Under the pieces are notes generated by a model. The model saw nothing but the letters and a program-made list of their open reading frames with translations. It was not told where the DNA came from and did no database searches. From Bacteroidales bacterium (lineage in GTDB: Bacteria > Bacteroidota > Bacteroidia > Bacteroidales > UBA932): a stretch of DNA of 64,000 bases. Within the stretch, counting starts at the first letter, position 1. Every line of letters begins with the position of its first letter. Positions 10,051-18,428 of this stretch are shown here, piece by piece. Both the position numbers and the translations under genes were made by a program. The stretch is from positions 1 through 64,000 of the forward strand of contig JAKSJQ010000007.1 in NCBI GenBank assembly GCA_024402115.1. Direction: 5' to 3'.

Positions 10051-10863
10051 TTAAAGTTGTGTGCTTACTATCGACAGGTCTATCTTTCCGTCCGCTCCGT
10101 GGACCACGGCCTTCTCTGAGAACTGCCACATCACCCATTTTTCGGCGATGGGGCTTTCCACGCCGTAGTGCGCGACCCATATGGGGTAGTTCCCGGTTAT
10201 CTCCTTGCTAAGGATATCGCGAAGATAGCTGTCCGAAGCGTATATTATCGGTTTCCTTTTATAATGTTTCTCTACGGCCTGGAGCCATATCAGGACCTTT
10301 GCGTTCAGCTCAGTCTTCGTGCAGCCCTTGTGCATGGTCTCGACGTCGAGCACAGGCGGAAGGTCGCGCCATGTCAATTCCCCGACCGTCGCGACGAAGC
10401 TTGCGGCCTGGGTGAGAGGGTCCTTCGAACTGCGGAAGAAATGGTATGCTCCACGTCTTATGCTGCTGCGTCCCGCCGCCTCCCAGTTCTGGGCGAATTC
10501 CGGGTCCACCATGCTCTCTCCCTCGGTGGCCTTGATGAAGACGTACCTGACCGGCCATGCCTGCTTCGAGCGGGTGAGGTCTCTGGTCGTGCGGCCCCTG
10601 GCATCGCGCAGGACCATCAGCGAGTCCCAGTTCACCTTGTCCTGGTAGTGGGAGATGTCTATTGCGAATCCGGTGGAATGAAGCGCCAGCTCAGGAAGCT
10701 CGCACCCCGTGTCCATCACGCTGCGCCGGAGATAGGGGAAGGCGAGAGCCGATGCTATGCATGCAGCTATGAAAAGGGCCAAGAGTGTCGATGCCCCTGG
10801 CCCTATTTTCAAAGACTTGCGTCTTCTTTTTCTGCTGTTGCTCTTCTTTTTCGCCTTCGCCAT
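10051..10863 (-). CDS. GH25-family lysozyme (muramidase), membrane-anchored
   Basis: Cleaves the MurNAc-GlcNAc bond of peptidoglycan. 270 residues: a very basic first 20 residues (KKKSNSRKRRRKSLK), one membrane segment at about 25-45 acting as an uncleaved anchor, then a GH25 TIM-barrel-like domain with GFAIDISHYQ, FIKATEG, GAYHFF, PPVLDVE and WVMWQFS, which include the catalytic acidic residues. The domain would face the periplasm, so a role in cell-wall remodelling is likelier than attack on other bacteria; this is an inference. Sits between rubrerythrin and the POT transporter. Confidence 0.88.
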   Translation of the reverse strand: MAKAKKKSNSRKRRRKSLKIGPGASTLLALFIAACIASALAFPYLRRSVMDTGCELPELALHSTGFAIDISHYQDKVNWDSLMVLRDARGRTTRDLTRSKQAWPVRYVFIKATEGESMVDPEFAQNWEAAGRSSIRRGAYHFFRSSKDPLTQAASFVATVGELTWRDLPPVLDVETMHKGCTKTELNAKVLIWLQAVEKHYKRKPIIYASDSYLRDILSKEITGNYPIWVAHYGVESPIAEKWVMWQFSEKAVVHGADGKIDLSIVSTQL

Positions 10864-10872
10864 CAGGGACTG

Positions 10873-11415
10873 TTAATAGTTCGTTGCGCGAACCTTGAAG
10901 TAGCTCTGAGGATGCTGGCAGACTGGGCACATCTCCGGAGCCTTCTTGCCGATCATGATGTGGCCGCAGTTGCTGCACTCCCAGATCATGTCCTCGTCAC
11001 GGCTGAATACGATGTTGCCCTCCACGTTTGCGAGAAGCTTGCGGAAGCGCTCCTCGTGGGTCTTCTCGATCGCACCTACCTTCTCGAAGAGGTTTGCGAT
11101 GTCCTCGAATCCCTCTGCACGTGCGTCAGCGGCGAACTGAGCGTACATGTCGGTCCACTCGAAGTTCTCGCCTTCAGCTGCGTCGAGGAGGTTCTGGGTT
11201 GTTGATGGGACGCTGCCCTCATGGAGGAGCTTGAACCAGATCTTTGCGTGCTCCTTCTCGTTGTTTGCAGTCTCCTCGAAGATGTCTGCGATCTGTACGT
11301 ATCCGTCCTTCTTAGCCTTTGAAGCGTAGTATGTGTATTTGTTTCTTGCCTGTGACTCACCGGCAAACGCCGCCTTGAGGTTTTCCTCGGTCTTAGTGCC
11401 CTTGAGATTTTCCAT
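10873..11415 (-). CDS. rbr: Rubrerythrin
   Basis: Peroxide-reducing di-iron protein of anaerobes, taking electrons from NADH or rubredoxin. The open frame extends about 100 residues further upstream but those residues look random; the start at 11415 (MENLKGTKTEENLKAAFAGE) matches the family and gives 180 residues. Ferritin-like domain with Glu ligands in AGESQARNKY, EKEHAKIW and GAIEKTHEERF, then a rubredoxin-like domain with two CxxC pairs (CSNCG, CPVC). Has its own -7 element just upstream and is probably the first gene of a unit with the lysozyme gene. Confidence 0.95.
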   Translation of the reverse strand: MENLKGTKTEENLKAAFAGESQARNKYTYYASKAKKDGYVQIADIFEETANNEKEHAKIWFKLLHEGSVPSTTQNLLDAAEGENFEWTDMYAQFAADARAEGFEDIANLFEKVGAIEKTHEERFRKLLANVEGNIVFSRDEDMIWECSNCGHIMIGKKAPEMCPVCQHPQSYFKVRATNY

Positions 11416-11446
11416 GGTATAGATATTAATTGGTTTTCGTATGATG

Positions 11447-11454
11447 CAAATATA
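11447..11454 (-). promoter_or_regulatory. -7 promoter element for rubrerythrin
   Basis: Minus strand reads TATATTTG, a full match to TAnnTTTG, 31 bp before the start codon. No clear -33 TTG at the expected distance. Confidence 0.5.
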
Positions 11455-11462
11455 GTAAAAAT

Positions 11463-12920
11463 CTATCGTTTGACCTCCTTCTGCACAATCTTGTACCCGA
11501 TGGCGGCGATGAACATCGACATCAGAGGGGACAGTATGTTGAAGAGACAGTACGGGAGATACTCGATTGTCGCAACCCTCAGCACGGTCGCCTGGGTCAT
11601 GCCGCATGAGTTCCACGGGATGAGGACTGAGGTCACGGTGGCGGAGTCTTCCGCGGCACGGCTTAGGAGCTTGCCCTCGAGTCCGTTCTTGTCGTAGAGG
11701 TCCTTGTAGAGCGAGCATGTCAGGATGATGGACAGGTACTGGTCACCGACCGCCATGTTGTTGAACAGGCCTGTGAACACTGTCGCGGTGACCGTGCCGA
11801 ACCTTCCTGTTATTCTCTTGGTGAGCGCCTCGGTGAGACTGCGTATCATTCCGCTGCCCACCATGGTCGCGCCGAACACGATGGCGCTTATGATGAGGTA
11901 TATGGTCGGAAGCATTCCTGTCATTCCGTTTGTCATCACGAGCTCGTCAAGCTCCGGATTCCCGGTGCTGACAGCTGTCTCTCCATAGATGGTGATCATG
12001 ATGCCCTTGAATCCGGACGCGAAGTCCAGGACGTCCGCCCCGCCGATTCCAGCCACTATGCCGGGCTGCGCGATGAGGGCGGTCACGCCTGCGGTGAGAG
12101 CCGATATCATGAGCGTGAGCACTGCCGGAACCTTCTTGATTATCATGACCACCGTGATGACAGGCACGATCATGAGCCAGAGCGAAATCTTGAAGGTCGA
12201 CTGCAGGGAGCTGCAGTAGCTCTCGATGTCGATTGCCGAGGCTGAATCGTGGAAGATGCTCACGATGAGGAACACCGTCAGGGCTATGGTGATTGACGGT
12301 ACGGTCGTGCCGAGCATGTACCTGATGTGGGTGAACAGGTCTATGCCTGCGGAAGAGGATGCGAGCACGGTCGTGTCCGAAAGAGGTGATATCTTGTCGC
12401 CGAAATAGGCTCCGGAGATGATCGCACCGGCGGTCCAGCCTGCGGAGAAGCCAAGCGCGTCACCGATGCCGATGAGTGCGACGCCGATGGTTGCGATCGT
12501 GGTCCATGAACTGCCGGTCATGAGCGCGACCAGCGCTGCAATCGCGCAGCATGCGAAGAGGAATATCTTCGGGCTGATGACGTGGAGTCCGTAGTAGATG
12601 AGGGTGGGTACGACGCCGCTGACCATCCATGTGCCGGCTACAGCTCCGATCATCAGGAGGATCAGAAGTGATGTCGCAACCGATCCGATGTTGGCCGCAA
12701 TGGCTTCCTCGTATGATTTCCATGGGATGTGGTAGACGAACATTCCGATCGCTATCACGAGTCCCGAGGTGAGGAGGAGCGCGACCTGGCTGCCTCCGTC
12801 AAGAGCTCCTGTCTTGAAGAAGCGTATGACGAGGGAGAGGACGACGACCAGGAACGCGAGCGGTATCAGCGCCACGCCCCAGTGGGGTTTTTGTGGGGAG
12901 TTTTTGTCAGTTTCGTTCAT
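11463..12920 (-). CDS. nhaC: NhaC-family Na+/H+ antiporter
   Basis: Exchanges cytoplasmic sodium for external protons. 485 residues with about 11-12 membrane segments. The NhaC/ArsB-type core is seen at GSSWTTIATIGVALIGIGDALG and GAIISGAYFGDKISPLSDTTVLASS; the second half contains a matching NPW-like stretch (LIPWNSCGMTQATVL), both helical-hairpin blocks typical of the family. Third gene of the minus-strand operon pepC-pssA-nhaC, 6 bp after pssA. Confidence 0.9.
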   Translation of the reverse strand: MNETDKNSPQKPHWGVALIPLAFLVVVLSLVIRFFKTGALDGGSQVALLLTSGLVIAIGMFVYHIPWKSYEEAIAANIGSVATSLLILLMIGAVAGTWMVSGVVPTLIYYGLHVISPKIFLFACCAIAALVALMTGSSWTTIATIGVALIGIGDALGFSAGWTAGAIISGAYFGDKISPLSDTTVLASSSAGIDLFTHIRYMLGTTVPSITIALTVFLIVSIFHDSASAIDIESYCSSLQSTFKISLWLMIVPVITVVMIIKKVPAVLTLMISALTAGVTALIAQPGIVAGIGGADVLDFASGFKGIMITIYGETAVSTGNPELDELVMTNGMTGMLPTIYLIISAIVFGATMVGSGMIRSLTEALTKRITGRFGTVTATVFTGLFNNMAVGDQYLSIILTCSLYKDLYDKNGLEGKLLSRAAEDSATVTSVLIPWNSCGMTQATVLRVATIEYLPYCLFNILSPLMSMFIAAIGYKIVQKEVKR

Positions 12921-12926
12921 TTCTTT

Positions 12927-13679
12927 CTACTTCCTTCCGAGGATGTCGTGGAGTATGTTCATCACGATGTACACTATGAAGGCGAAGAACACTGTCATCG
13001 ACCAGTTCAGACCGAAGAGCATCACTGCTACGAAGGTCGCGGCGACGATTCCCAGGAAGGAAAGTCTCAGCCTGTGGACTGCGGAGTAGCTTTTCTCTCC
13101 CTTCTTGAACTTCATCGAGAACATTGGGAACTCGCTGACGAGAAGGGCGGAGAGGATGGTCGAGAGCACGGGGATGAACACAGGCCCGGCGCACCATGCG
13201 CTGAGGAAGCTGTCAGGGGTCTTGGTCACGTAGTGCACGAGTGATCCGCATATCATTGCGCATGCCGGAGTCGCGAGTCCGATGAAGTTCTCGCTCTGGC
13301 GCTCGTCGATGTTGAACTTTGCGAGCCTGACTGCGGAAAAGACTGCGATGAGGATGGGGAAGAGGCTCCAGAGGGTTATGTCGGCTGTGATGAAGCAGCA
13401 GCCGCCACCTCCGAGTCCGGTGCTGAGCTTGAAGAGCATGACAGCCGGAAGCACACCGAAACTCACGCAGTCGCAGAGCGAGTCGAGCTCCTTTCCGAGC
13501 TCGGAATACGCTCCGAGAAGCCTTGCCGAAAGTCCGTCGCAGAAATCAAATACGGCAGCGAGGAGCATCATCATGAACGCGATGTCGCTCCTGCCGTAGA
13601 AAGCGGCAATCACTCCGATGAATCCTGATACAAGATTCAACGAAGTGATTGTGTTAGGTATATGTTTTACGAGAGACAT
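12927..13679 (-). CDS. pssA: CDP-diacylglycerol-serine O-phosphatidyltransferase
   Basis: Makes phosphatidylserine, precursor of phosphatidylethanolamine, at the inner membrane. 250 residues with about 8 hydrophobic segments. The CDP-alcohol phosphotransferase motif D-x2-DG-x2-AR-x8-G-x3-D-x3-D is complete: Asp45, Asp48-Gly49, Ala52-Arg53, Gly62, Asp66 and Asp70. The start codon overlaps the pepC stop by one base (TAATG), showing translational coupling. No phosphatidylserine decarboxylase gene is adjacent. Confidence 0.93.
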   Translation of the reverse strand: MSLVKHIPNTITSLNLVSGFIGVIAAFYGRSDIAFMMMLLAAVFDFCDGLSARLLGAYSELGKELDSLCDCVSFGVLPAVMLFKLSTGLGGGGCCFITADITLWSLFPILIAVFSAVRLAKFNIDERQSENFIGLATPACAMICGSLVHYVTKTPDSFLSAWCAGPVFIPVLSTILSALLVSEFPMFSMKFKKGEKSYSAVHRLRLSFLGIVAATFVAVMLFGLNWSMTVFFAFIVYIVMNILHDILGRK

Positions 13680-14839
13680 TACTTGATGTTGAGTTTCTTC
13701 TTCATGTCCTTGCTGAGTGCGTCCTTGTGGACGATGAAGTTGAGGGTCTTGTAGCGTACATAAGCGTCAGATGCGTACCAGATTCCGTGGTACTTGCCTG
13801 AGTCGCCCCAAGAGTTCTTGACCATGAAGTACTTGTTGCCGTTCTGGTCCTTTGCGATACCGTAGATGTGCATTCCGTGGTCATCGGTGGTCTCCTTGCA
13901 GTCGTATGCGAGCTGGCGCATCTCATCGGTGATTGTCATCTCCTCAGGGAGTGCGGCGGCAGCCTGCTCAGGCTTCGCCTCCTCCTTGCCGAGCCAGTGC
14001 TCCTGGTCTGAACCTGCGGCCGGCTTTGCCTCAACCGGCTTAGGGACGATCGCGAGACCGTTGCGGGTGAAGCCTGACTCGCTTACGTCAGCACCCCATG
14101 CCACGGTGTAACCGCCTTCCACGGCCTTGTAGAGGATGTCCATCATCTCGTCCATGGTCACGTTGTATGCTGAACCCCAGCGCCAGTTGTCGGCAACCTC
14201 GATGATGTGAGGCTCATAGAGCTCCTCGCTTGCGAAAGAGCAGATGTTCACATAGTCGTCGACATTGATCTTGAGTTCGTCGCGCTTTGCCTGGGTGGCA
14301 GAGAGCTCCGGCCATTCGCCCTGATATGCCTGGAGGACACCGTCGAGACCCTTGAGCCATGCGGTGGAGAGTTTCTTGTTAGGGTTTGCCACAACGGCGC
14401 GCACATAAGCTGCGAGCACGGCGTCCATCTCGTTCTGCTCAGGGAGCGAGGTTCCGTACTGGAGGCCCGGGTACTGCTCCTGGGTTGCGATACCGTACTT
14501 CTTGATCACCTGGAAAACGTCACCGAAAGAGCTTCCTGCAGAGAAGCCGAGGGTTCCGTCGAGGCGTACATACTTTACAGCCCTGTCATGATATGCGCGG
14601 CTTACCACGAACATCTCGGAAAGGTCGGTCTCCACACCTGTCTGGCGGAGGATCTCGGACTCGATGAATGAAAGGGTTGAGAAGCACCAGCAGGTGCCGC
14701 TGCGGTACTGGTTCTTCACAGGGGTGATCCTGTTCTCCTTGATGGTTGTGAACTCATACTCAGGAGCCTTGGTCTGCGCCTGTGCGATTGAACCGGCAGC
14801 CATGAGGAGGGCAGCTGCCGCGATGATGGTCTTTTTCAT
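13679..14839 (-). CDS. Secreted C1-family cysteine peptidase (PepC/bleomycin-hydrolase type)
   Basis: Aminopeptidase of papain fold. 386 residues with a clear signal peptide (MKKTIIAAAALLMAAGSIAQA), so it works in the periplasm rather than the cytoplasm like classic PepC. Oxyanion Gln44 and nucleophile Cys50 (GTCWCFS), His324 (DDHGMHIYG) and Asn342 (VKNSWG) are all present. A charged insertion with Ala/Glu/Lys (EAKPEQAAAALPEE) lies just before the His. Bacteroidales often carry such exported C1 peptidases for peptide use. Leads the operon with pssA and nhaC; the functional link among the three is unclear. Confidence 0.88.
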   Translation of the reverse strand: MKKTIIAAAALLMAAGSIAQAQTKAPEYEFTTIKENRITPVKNQYRSGTCWCFSTLSFIESEILRQTGVETDLSEMFVVSRAYHDRAVKYVRLDGTLGFSAGSSFGDVFQVIKKYGIATQEQYPGLQYGTSLPEQNEMDAVLAAYVRAVVANPNKKLSTAWLKGLDGVLQAYQGEWPELSATQAKRDELKINVDDYVNICSFASEELYEPHIIEVADNWRWGSAYNVTMDEMMDILYKAVEGGYTVAWGADVSESGFTRNGLAIVPKPVEAKPAAGSDQEHWLGKEEAKPEQAAAALPEEMTITDEMRQLAYDCKETTDDHGMHIYGIAKDQNGNKYFMVKNSWGDSGKYHGIWYASDAYVRYKTLNFIVHKDALSKDMKKKLNIK

Positions 14840-14873
14840 ATATTCTGTCGTTATAATTTCACGTGCGAATTCA

Positions 14874-14881
14874 CAAATATA
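14874..14881 (-). promoter_or_regulatory. -7 promoter element for the pepC-pssA-nhaC operon
   Basis: Minus strand TATATTTG, full consensus, 34 bp before the pepC-like start codon; no clear -33 box. Confidence 0.5.
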
Positions 14882-14894
14882 GCAATTATTTCTT

Positions 14895-14902
14895 TAAATT
14901 TG
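14895..14902 (+). promoter_or_regulatory. -7 promoter element for the alpha/beta hydrolase
   Basis: TAAATTTG, full consensus, with only 4 bp between it and the ATG at 14907, which would make the transcript leaderless or nearly so. No clear -33 box. Confidence 0.45.
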
Positions 14903-14906
14903 TGTT

Positions 14907-15554
14907 ATGGTGATTCTCTATGTACATGGAATGGGCGGAGGCTCCGACAGCCGCATCCCGAGACTGCTCCGAGAGTGGTTCTCGGAACGGCCGGAATATG
15001 CGTCGGTCGAGGTCGTCTGCCGTACCTACGACTTCGATCCTGACATCGCTTACCGGCAGCTCGAAAGTTGGGTCGAGGAACTCTCTCCAAAGCTTATCGT
15101 AGGAGAATCTTTAGGCTCTTGCAATGCATTGAGAATCAGACGTTCTGACATTCCGTACATCTTCGTCTCGCCGGCTCTGAACGCACCTCTTTTCATGGGT
15201 TATCTAGCCTTCCTCGCCCTGGTGCCCGGAGTCACTTCTCTGCTCGACCGCATCTACCGTCCGAGGCCCGGAGACAGGCAGCCCCTGCACTTCACTTTCC
15301 GCACCATGCGCAAGTACCGCAGGCTGCGTCATGACATCCTCCAGTGCGGGGATGGCGCCGGCCGCATGGACGTGCACGCCTACTTCGGGGAGCATGACCA
15401 TTACCGCCGGACAGGAGTGGTCAGCGTGCGTGCATGGGAGCGTCAGTTCGGCCCCGGGACTTATACTTTGTATAACGGAACACATTTTATGGAGGAAGAG
15501 TTCGTCCGGAGCCTTCTCATCCCGAAAATTCTGCTAACTTTGCGGGCGCATTAA
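14907..15554 (+). CDS. Alpha/beta hydrolase, YqiA-like esterase
   Basis: 215-residue cytoplasmic alpha/beta hydrolase of unknown substrate. Starts directly on the first beta strand (MVILYVHGMGG, oxyanion region HGMGG), has the nucleophile elbow GESLGS, an Asp candidate in AYFGEHDHY and the His in NGTHFMEEEF. The overall size and the short cap resemble the YqiA/YcfP esterases. The uxuA promoter lies within its 3' end, and uxuA starts 11 bp after its stop, so it may be partly co-transcribed with the glucuronate genes. Confidence 0.75.
   Translation: MVILYVHGMGGGSDSRIPRLLREWFSERPEYASVEVVCRTYDFDPDIAYRQLESWVEELSPKLIVGESLGSCNALRIRRSDIPYIFVSPALNAPLFMGYLAFLALVPGVTSLLDRIYRPRPGDRQPLHFTFRTMRKYRRLRHDILQCGDGAGRMDVHAYFGEHDHYRRTGVVSVRAWERQFGPGTYTLYNGTHFMEEEFVRSLLIPKILLTLRAH
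15535..15542 (+). promoter_or_regulatory. -7 promoter element for the uxuA operon
   Basis: TAACTTTG followed by C/G, full TAnnTTTG match, inside the last codons of the preceding hydrolase gene and 23 bp before the uxuA ATG. Confidence 0.5.
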
Positions 15555-15565
15555 AAATATCTGTC

Positions 15566-16744
15566 ATGGAAAAGACTTGGAGATGGTTCGGAAAGAAGGA
15601 CAAGATCACACTGTCAATGCTTCGCCAGATTGGCGTCGAGGGCATTGTGACCGCACTTCATGACATCCCGAACGGAGAAATATGGACCGTGGAGGCCATC
15701 ATGGACCTCAAGAACTACATCGAATCATTCGGACTCCGCTGGTCGGTGGTGGAGAGCCTCCCTGTCTGCGAGGCGATCAAGTACGCCGGACCTGAGCGCG
15801 ACCAGCTGATCGAGAACTACAAGGTCAGCCTCGCGAACCTCGGAAAATGCGGAATCAAGACCATTTGCTACAACTTCATGCCTGTGCTCGACTGGGCCCG
15901 CACAGACCTCGAGCACGAGTGGCCTGACGGAACGAAGTCGCTCTATTTCGACTACGCCCGCTTCGCATACTTCGACATGAGGATAGTGGGTAGGGAAGGT
16001 GCCGAGAAGGATTTTCCTGCCGAGATCGTGGAGAAGGTCAAGGAACTCGACAAGACCATGACCGACGCTGACCGTCATCAGCTCGTCGACAACATCATCG
16101 TGAAGACCCAGGGTTTCGTAAACGGCAACATTTCCGAGGGAGACAGGGAGCCAGTGCGTAAGTTCCAGTCGCTCCTCGACCTCTACAAGGGAGTCACCAA
16201 GGAGCAGCTTCGCGAGAACATGAGATACTTCCTCGCCGCGATCATGCCGGTTTGCGACGAGTACGACATCAATATGTGCGTGCATCCGGACGATCCTCCT
16301 ATGCCGGTGCTCGGACTTCCGAGGATAGTGACCTGCGCCGAGGACATTGAATGGTTCCTCAACGCGGTCGACAATTTCCACAACGGACTTACCTTCTGTG
16401 CAGGCTCGCTCAGCGCCGGTGCCCACAACGATGTCGTTGACATGGCACGCAGGTTCGCAGGCAGGACCCACTTCGTGCATCTGCGCAGCTGCAACGTGCT
16501 TCCAGGCGGCAACTTCATCGAGGCTCCGCATACCGGTGGCCGCGCCAACCTCGTGGAGCTCGTCCGCATCTTCGAGAAGGAGGGCAGGAACCTTCCAATG
16601 CGTGTCGACCACGGCAGGATGATGCTCGGTGACGAGGACAAGGGTTACAATGCAGGTTATTCATTCCACGGCCGCATGCTCGCGCTCGGCCAGGTGGAAG
16701 GCATGATGGCCGTCGTGCGTGATGAGATGGCTTCAAACAGATAA
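15566..16744 (+). CDS. uxuA: D-mannonate dehydratase
   Basis: Dehydrates D-mannonate to 2-keto-3-deoxygluconate in glucuronate catabolism; cytoplasmic, metal-dependent TIM barrel. 392 residues, the usual length. Family blocks seen: MEKTWRWFGKKDKITL, GVEGIVTALHDIP, RWSVVESLPVCEAIK, NFMPVLDWARTDL, CVHPDDPP and RVDHGRMML. It precedes an SDR oxidoreductase by 15 bp. Together they would turn fructuronate/mannonate from xylan or pectin side chains into KDG. UxaC, KdgK and Eda are not in the window. Confidence 0.95.
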   Translation: MEKTWRWFGKKDKITLSMLRQIGVEGIVTALHDIPNGEIWTVEAIMDLKNYIESFGLRWSVVESLPVCEAIKYAGPERDQLIENYKVSLANLGKCGIKTICYNFMPVLDWARTDLEHEWPDGTKSLYFDYARFAYFDMRIVGREGAEKDFPAEIVEKVKELDKTMTDADRHQLVDNIIVKTQGFVNGNISEGDREPVRKFQSLLDLYKGVTKEQLRENMRYFLAAIMPVCDEYDINMCVHPDDPPMPVLGLPRIVTCAEDIEWFLNAVDNFHNGLTFCAGSLSAGAHNDVVDMARRFAGRTHFVHLRSCNVLPGGNFIEAPHTGGRANLVELVRIFEKEGRNLPMRVDHGRMMLGDEDKGYNAGYSFHGRMLALGQVEGMMAVVRDEMASNR

Positions 16745-16759
16745 TAATTAGCAAGAGAT

Positions 16760-17575
16760 ATGAACGAAATGTACAGCATTGAAGGCAAGGTTGCAGTGGT
16801 TACCGGCGCGGCAGGCGTCCTCGGTGGCAGCATCGCAAGCCATTTTGCATCTCAGGGAGCGAACGTCGTGGCCCTGGTACACCGTCCTGAGCAGGTGGAG
16901 ACCGTGCTCGAGAAGCTCAAGGCTCTCGGCGGCGACCCGACCTGTTACGCATGCAGCGTGATGGACACCGAAGTACTTGCGGGAATCGCCGAGGAGGTGG
17001 TCGCAAAGTACGGAAAGATCGACACTCTCGTCAATGTTGCGGGAGGAAACGTGGCAGGCGCCAATGTTATGCCTGACCAGAATTTCTGGGACATGAAGCT
17101 CGAGGACTGGGACAAGGTGCTCGACCTCAACCTCAACGGTACCGTATACCCATGCCATGTCTTCTCGAAGATCTTTGCGAGACAGGGCTTCGGCAACATA
17201 CTCAACATCTCGTCCATGGCCGCCTATGACGCACTTTCGCGCGTGGCCGGCTACGGCGCAGCCAAGACTGGCGTGTCAAACTTCACCAAGTGGCTCGCGG
17301 CTGAGATGGCGATGAAGTACGGAGAGAAGATCCGCGTGAACGCGCTTGCTCCGGGCTTCTTCATCGGCAAGCAGAACCGTGCGGCTCTCCTCAACGAGGA
17401 CGGCTCGCTCACCGAGCGTTCCGTGAAGGTGATCAACAAGACCCCGATGCGCAGGTTCGGTGACATCACCGAGCTCAACGGCGCGGCTCAGTTCCTCTGC
17501 TCAGACGCGGCATCATTCATAACCGGCGTCATCCTTCCTGTGGATGGCGGTTTCAGCAGCTTCAGCGGTATTTAA
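16760..17575 (+). CDS. SDR-family oxidoreductase, probable D-mannonate oxidoreductase
   Basis: 271-residue short-chain dehydrogenase. NAD(P) motif TGAAGVLGG near the N-terminus, NVAGG, active-site Ser in NISSMAA, and YGAAK carrying the catalytic Tyr and Lys. The position right after uxuA suggests it interconverts fructuronate and mannonate, replacing the unrelated long-chain UxuB; SDR enzymes in this role occur in several Bacteroidetes uxuA operons. Substrate is inferred from context only. The stop overlaps the next start by one base (TAATG). Confidence 0.8.
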   Translation: MNEMYSIEGKVAVVTGAAGVLGGSIASHFASQGANVVALVHRPEQVETVLEKLKALGGDPTCYACSVMDTEVLAGIAEEVVAKYGKIDTLVNVAGGNVAGANVMPDQNFWDMKLEDWDKVLDLNLNGTVYPCHVFSKIFARQGFGNILNISSMAAYDALSRVAGYGAAKTGVSNFTKWLAAEMAMKYGEKIRVNALAPGFFIGKQNRAALLNEDGSLTERSVKVINKTPMRRFGDITELNGAAQFLCSDAASFITGVILPVDGGFSSFSGI

Positions 17576-18408
17576 TGTTCAAGGAAAGTATAACACCAGA
17601 CGAGTTGTCGAAGCTCCAGATGGCTTCCTTTCCGGGAAAGATCCATGTGATCACCGGAGATGGCCCGGCTTTCGACCGCGCAATCCGTTATCTCCGCAGG
17701 CAGGAGATGATTGGATTCGACACGGAGACCCGTCCGTGCTTCTCTCCTCATCAGCCGCACTATGGTGTGGCGCTGCTTCAGCTCTCCGGTCCTGACCATG
17801 CATTCCTGTTCAGGATCAACAAGATGGAACTCAACCGTCGTCTGCGCAACCTGCTCTCAAGCACCAAGATACTCAAGATCGGCGCTGCGGTGCATGACGA
17901 TATCCGCGGACTCCAGAAGAAGCATGACTTCGTCGCCGGCGGTTTCGTGGACCTGCAGAAGATAGGCTGCGAATGGGGCATCAGGGACAAGAGCGTGAAG
18001 AAGATGGCGGGTATCATACTCGACATCCGCATCAGCAAGACCCAGCAGCTCTCCAACTGGGAGGCGGAGGCTCTCACCGACGCGCAGGCGATGTATGCGG
18101 CTACTGATTCATGGGTGTGCCTCGAGATGTACAGGAAGCTTCTCGAGACGGAGAAGAATCCTCTCCCGCCTGATCCTGTTCCGGAGAAGGTCGAGACCAA
18201 GTCCGCTGAGAATGCCGGGAAGGAGGCTTCAGAGGCAAAGCCGAAGTCGAGGAGAAGAAGGAGAAAGCCGGCTGCAGCACCGTCAGATGCGTCTGCTGCC
18301 CCGGCAGAGAAAAAGAGAAGGAGGCCGTCCAGGACCCGTTCGCGCAGGAATACGGCTGCAGAGGGTGCCGTTTCCGCTGAAGTCCAGGCTCCAGTCAGTG
18401 AAGAATAA
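17575..18408 (+). CDS. DEDDy 3'-5' exonuclease domain protein with basic tail
   Basis: 277 residues. Residues about 20-195 are an RNase D/Pol I-type exonuclease: Exo I as IGFDTETRP (Asp49, Glu51), Exo II as GAAVHDDIRGL, Exo III as YAATDSWVC with the Tyr of the DEDDy class. There is no HRDC domain, unlike RNase D. Residues about 205-277 are a low-complexity tail very rich in Arg, Lys, Pro and Ala (SRRRRRK, KKRRRPSRTRSRR), likely disordered and nucleic-acid binding. Translationally coupled to the SDR gene by TAATG. Probable RNA processing or decay factor. Confidence 0.85.
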   Translation: MFKESITPDELSKLQMASFPGKIHVITGDGPAFDRAIRYLRRQEMIGFDTETRPCFSPHQPHYGVALLQLSGPDHAFLFRINKMELNRRLRNLLSSTKILKIGAAVHDDIRGLQKKHDFVAGGFVDLQKIGCEWGIRDKSVKKMAGIILDIRISKTQQLSNWEAEALTDAQAMYAATDSWVCLEMYRKLLETEKNPLPPDPVPEKVETKSAENAGKEASEAKPKSRRRRRKPAAAPSDASAAPAEKKRRRPSRTRSRRNTAAEGAVSAEVQAPVSEE

Positions 18409-18428
18409 CAATCAGGCGGTTGTCCGCC

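Noticed and set aside
11416..11718. N-terminal extension of the rubrerythrin frame
   Set aside because: Lies over nhaC's 3' end and the rubrerythrin promoter; residues look random and the family starts at MENLKG.
15725..16612. 295-codon minus-strand frame
   Set aside because: Antisense to uxuA; His/Val/Leu/Glu-rich shadow with no motif.
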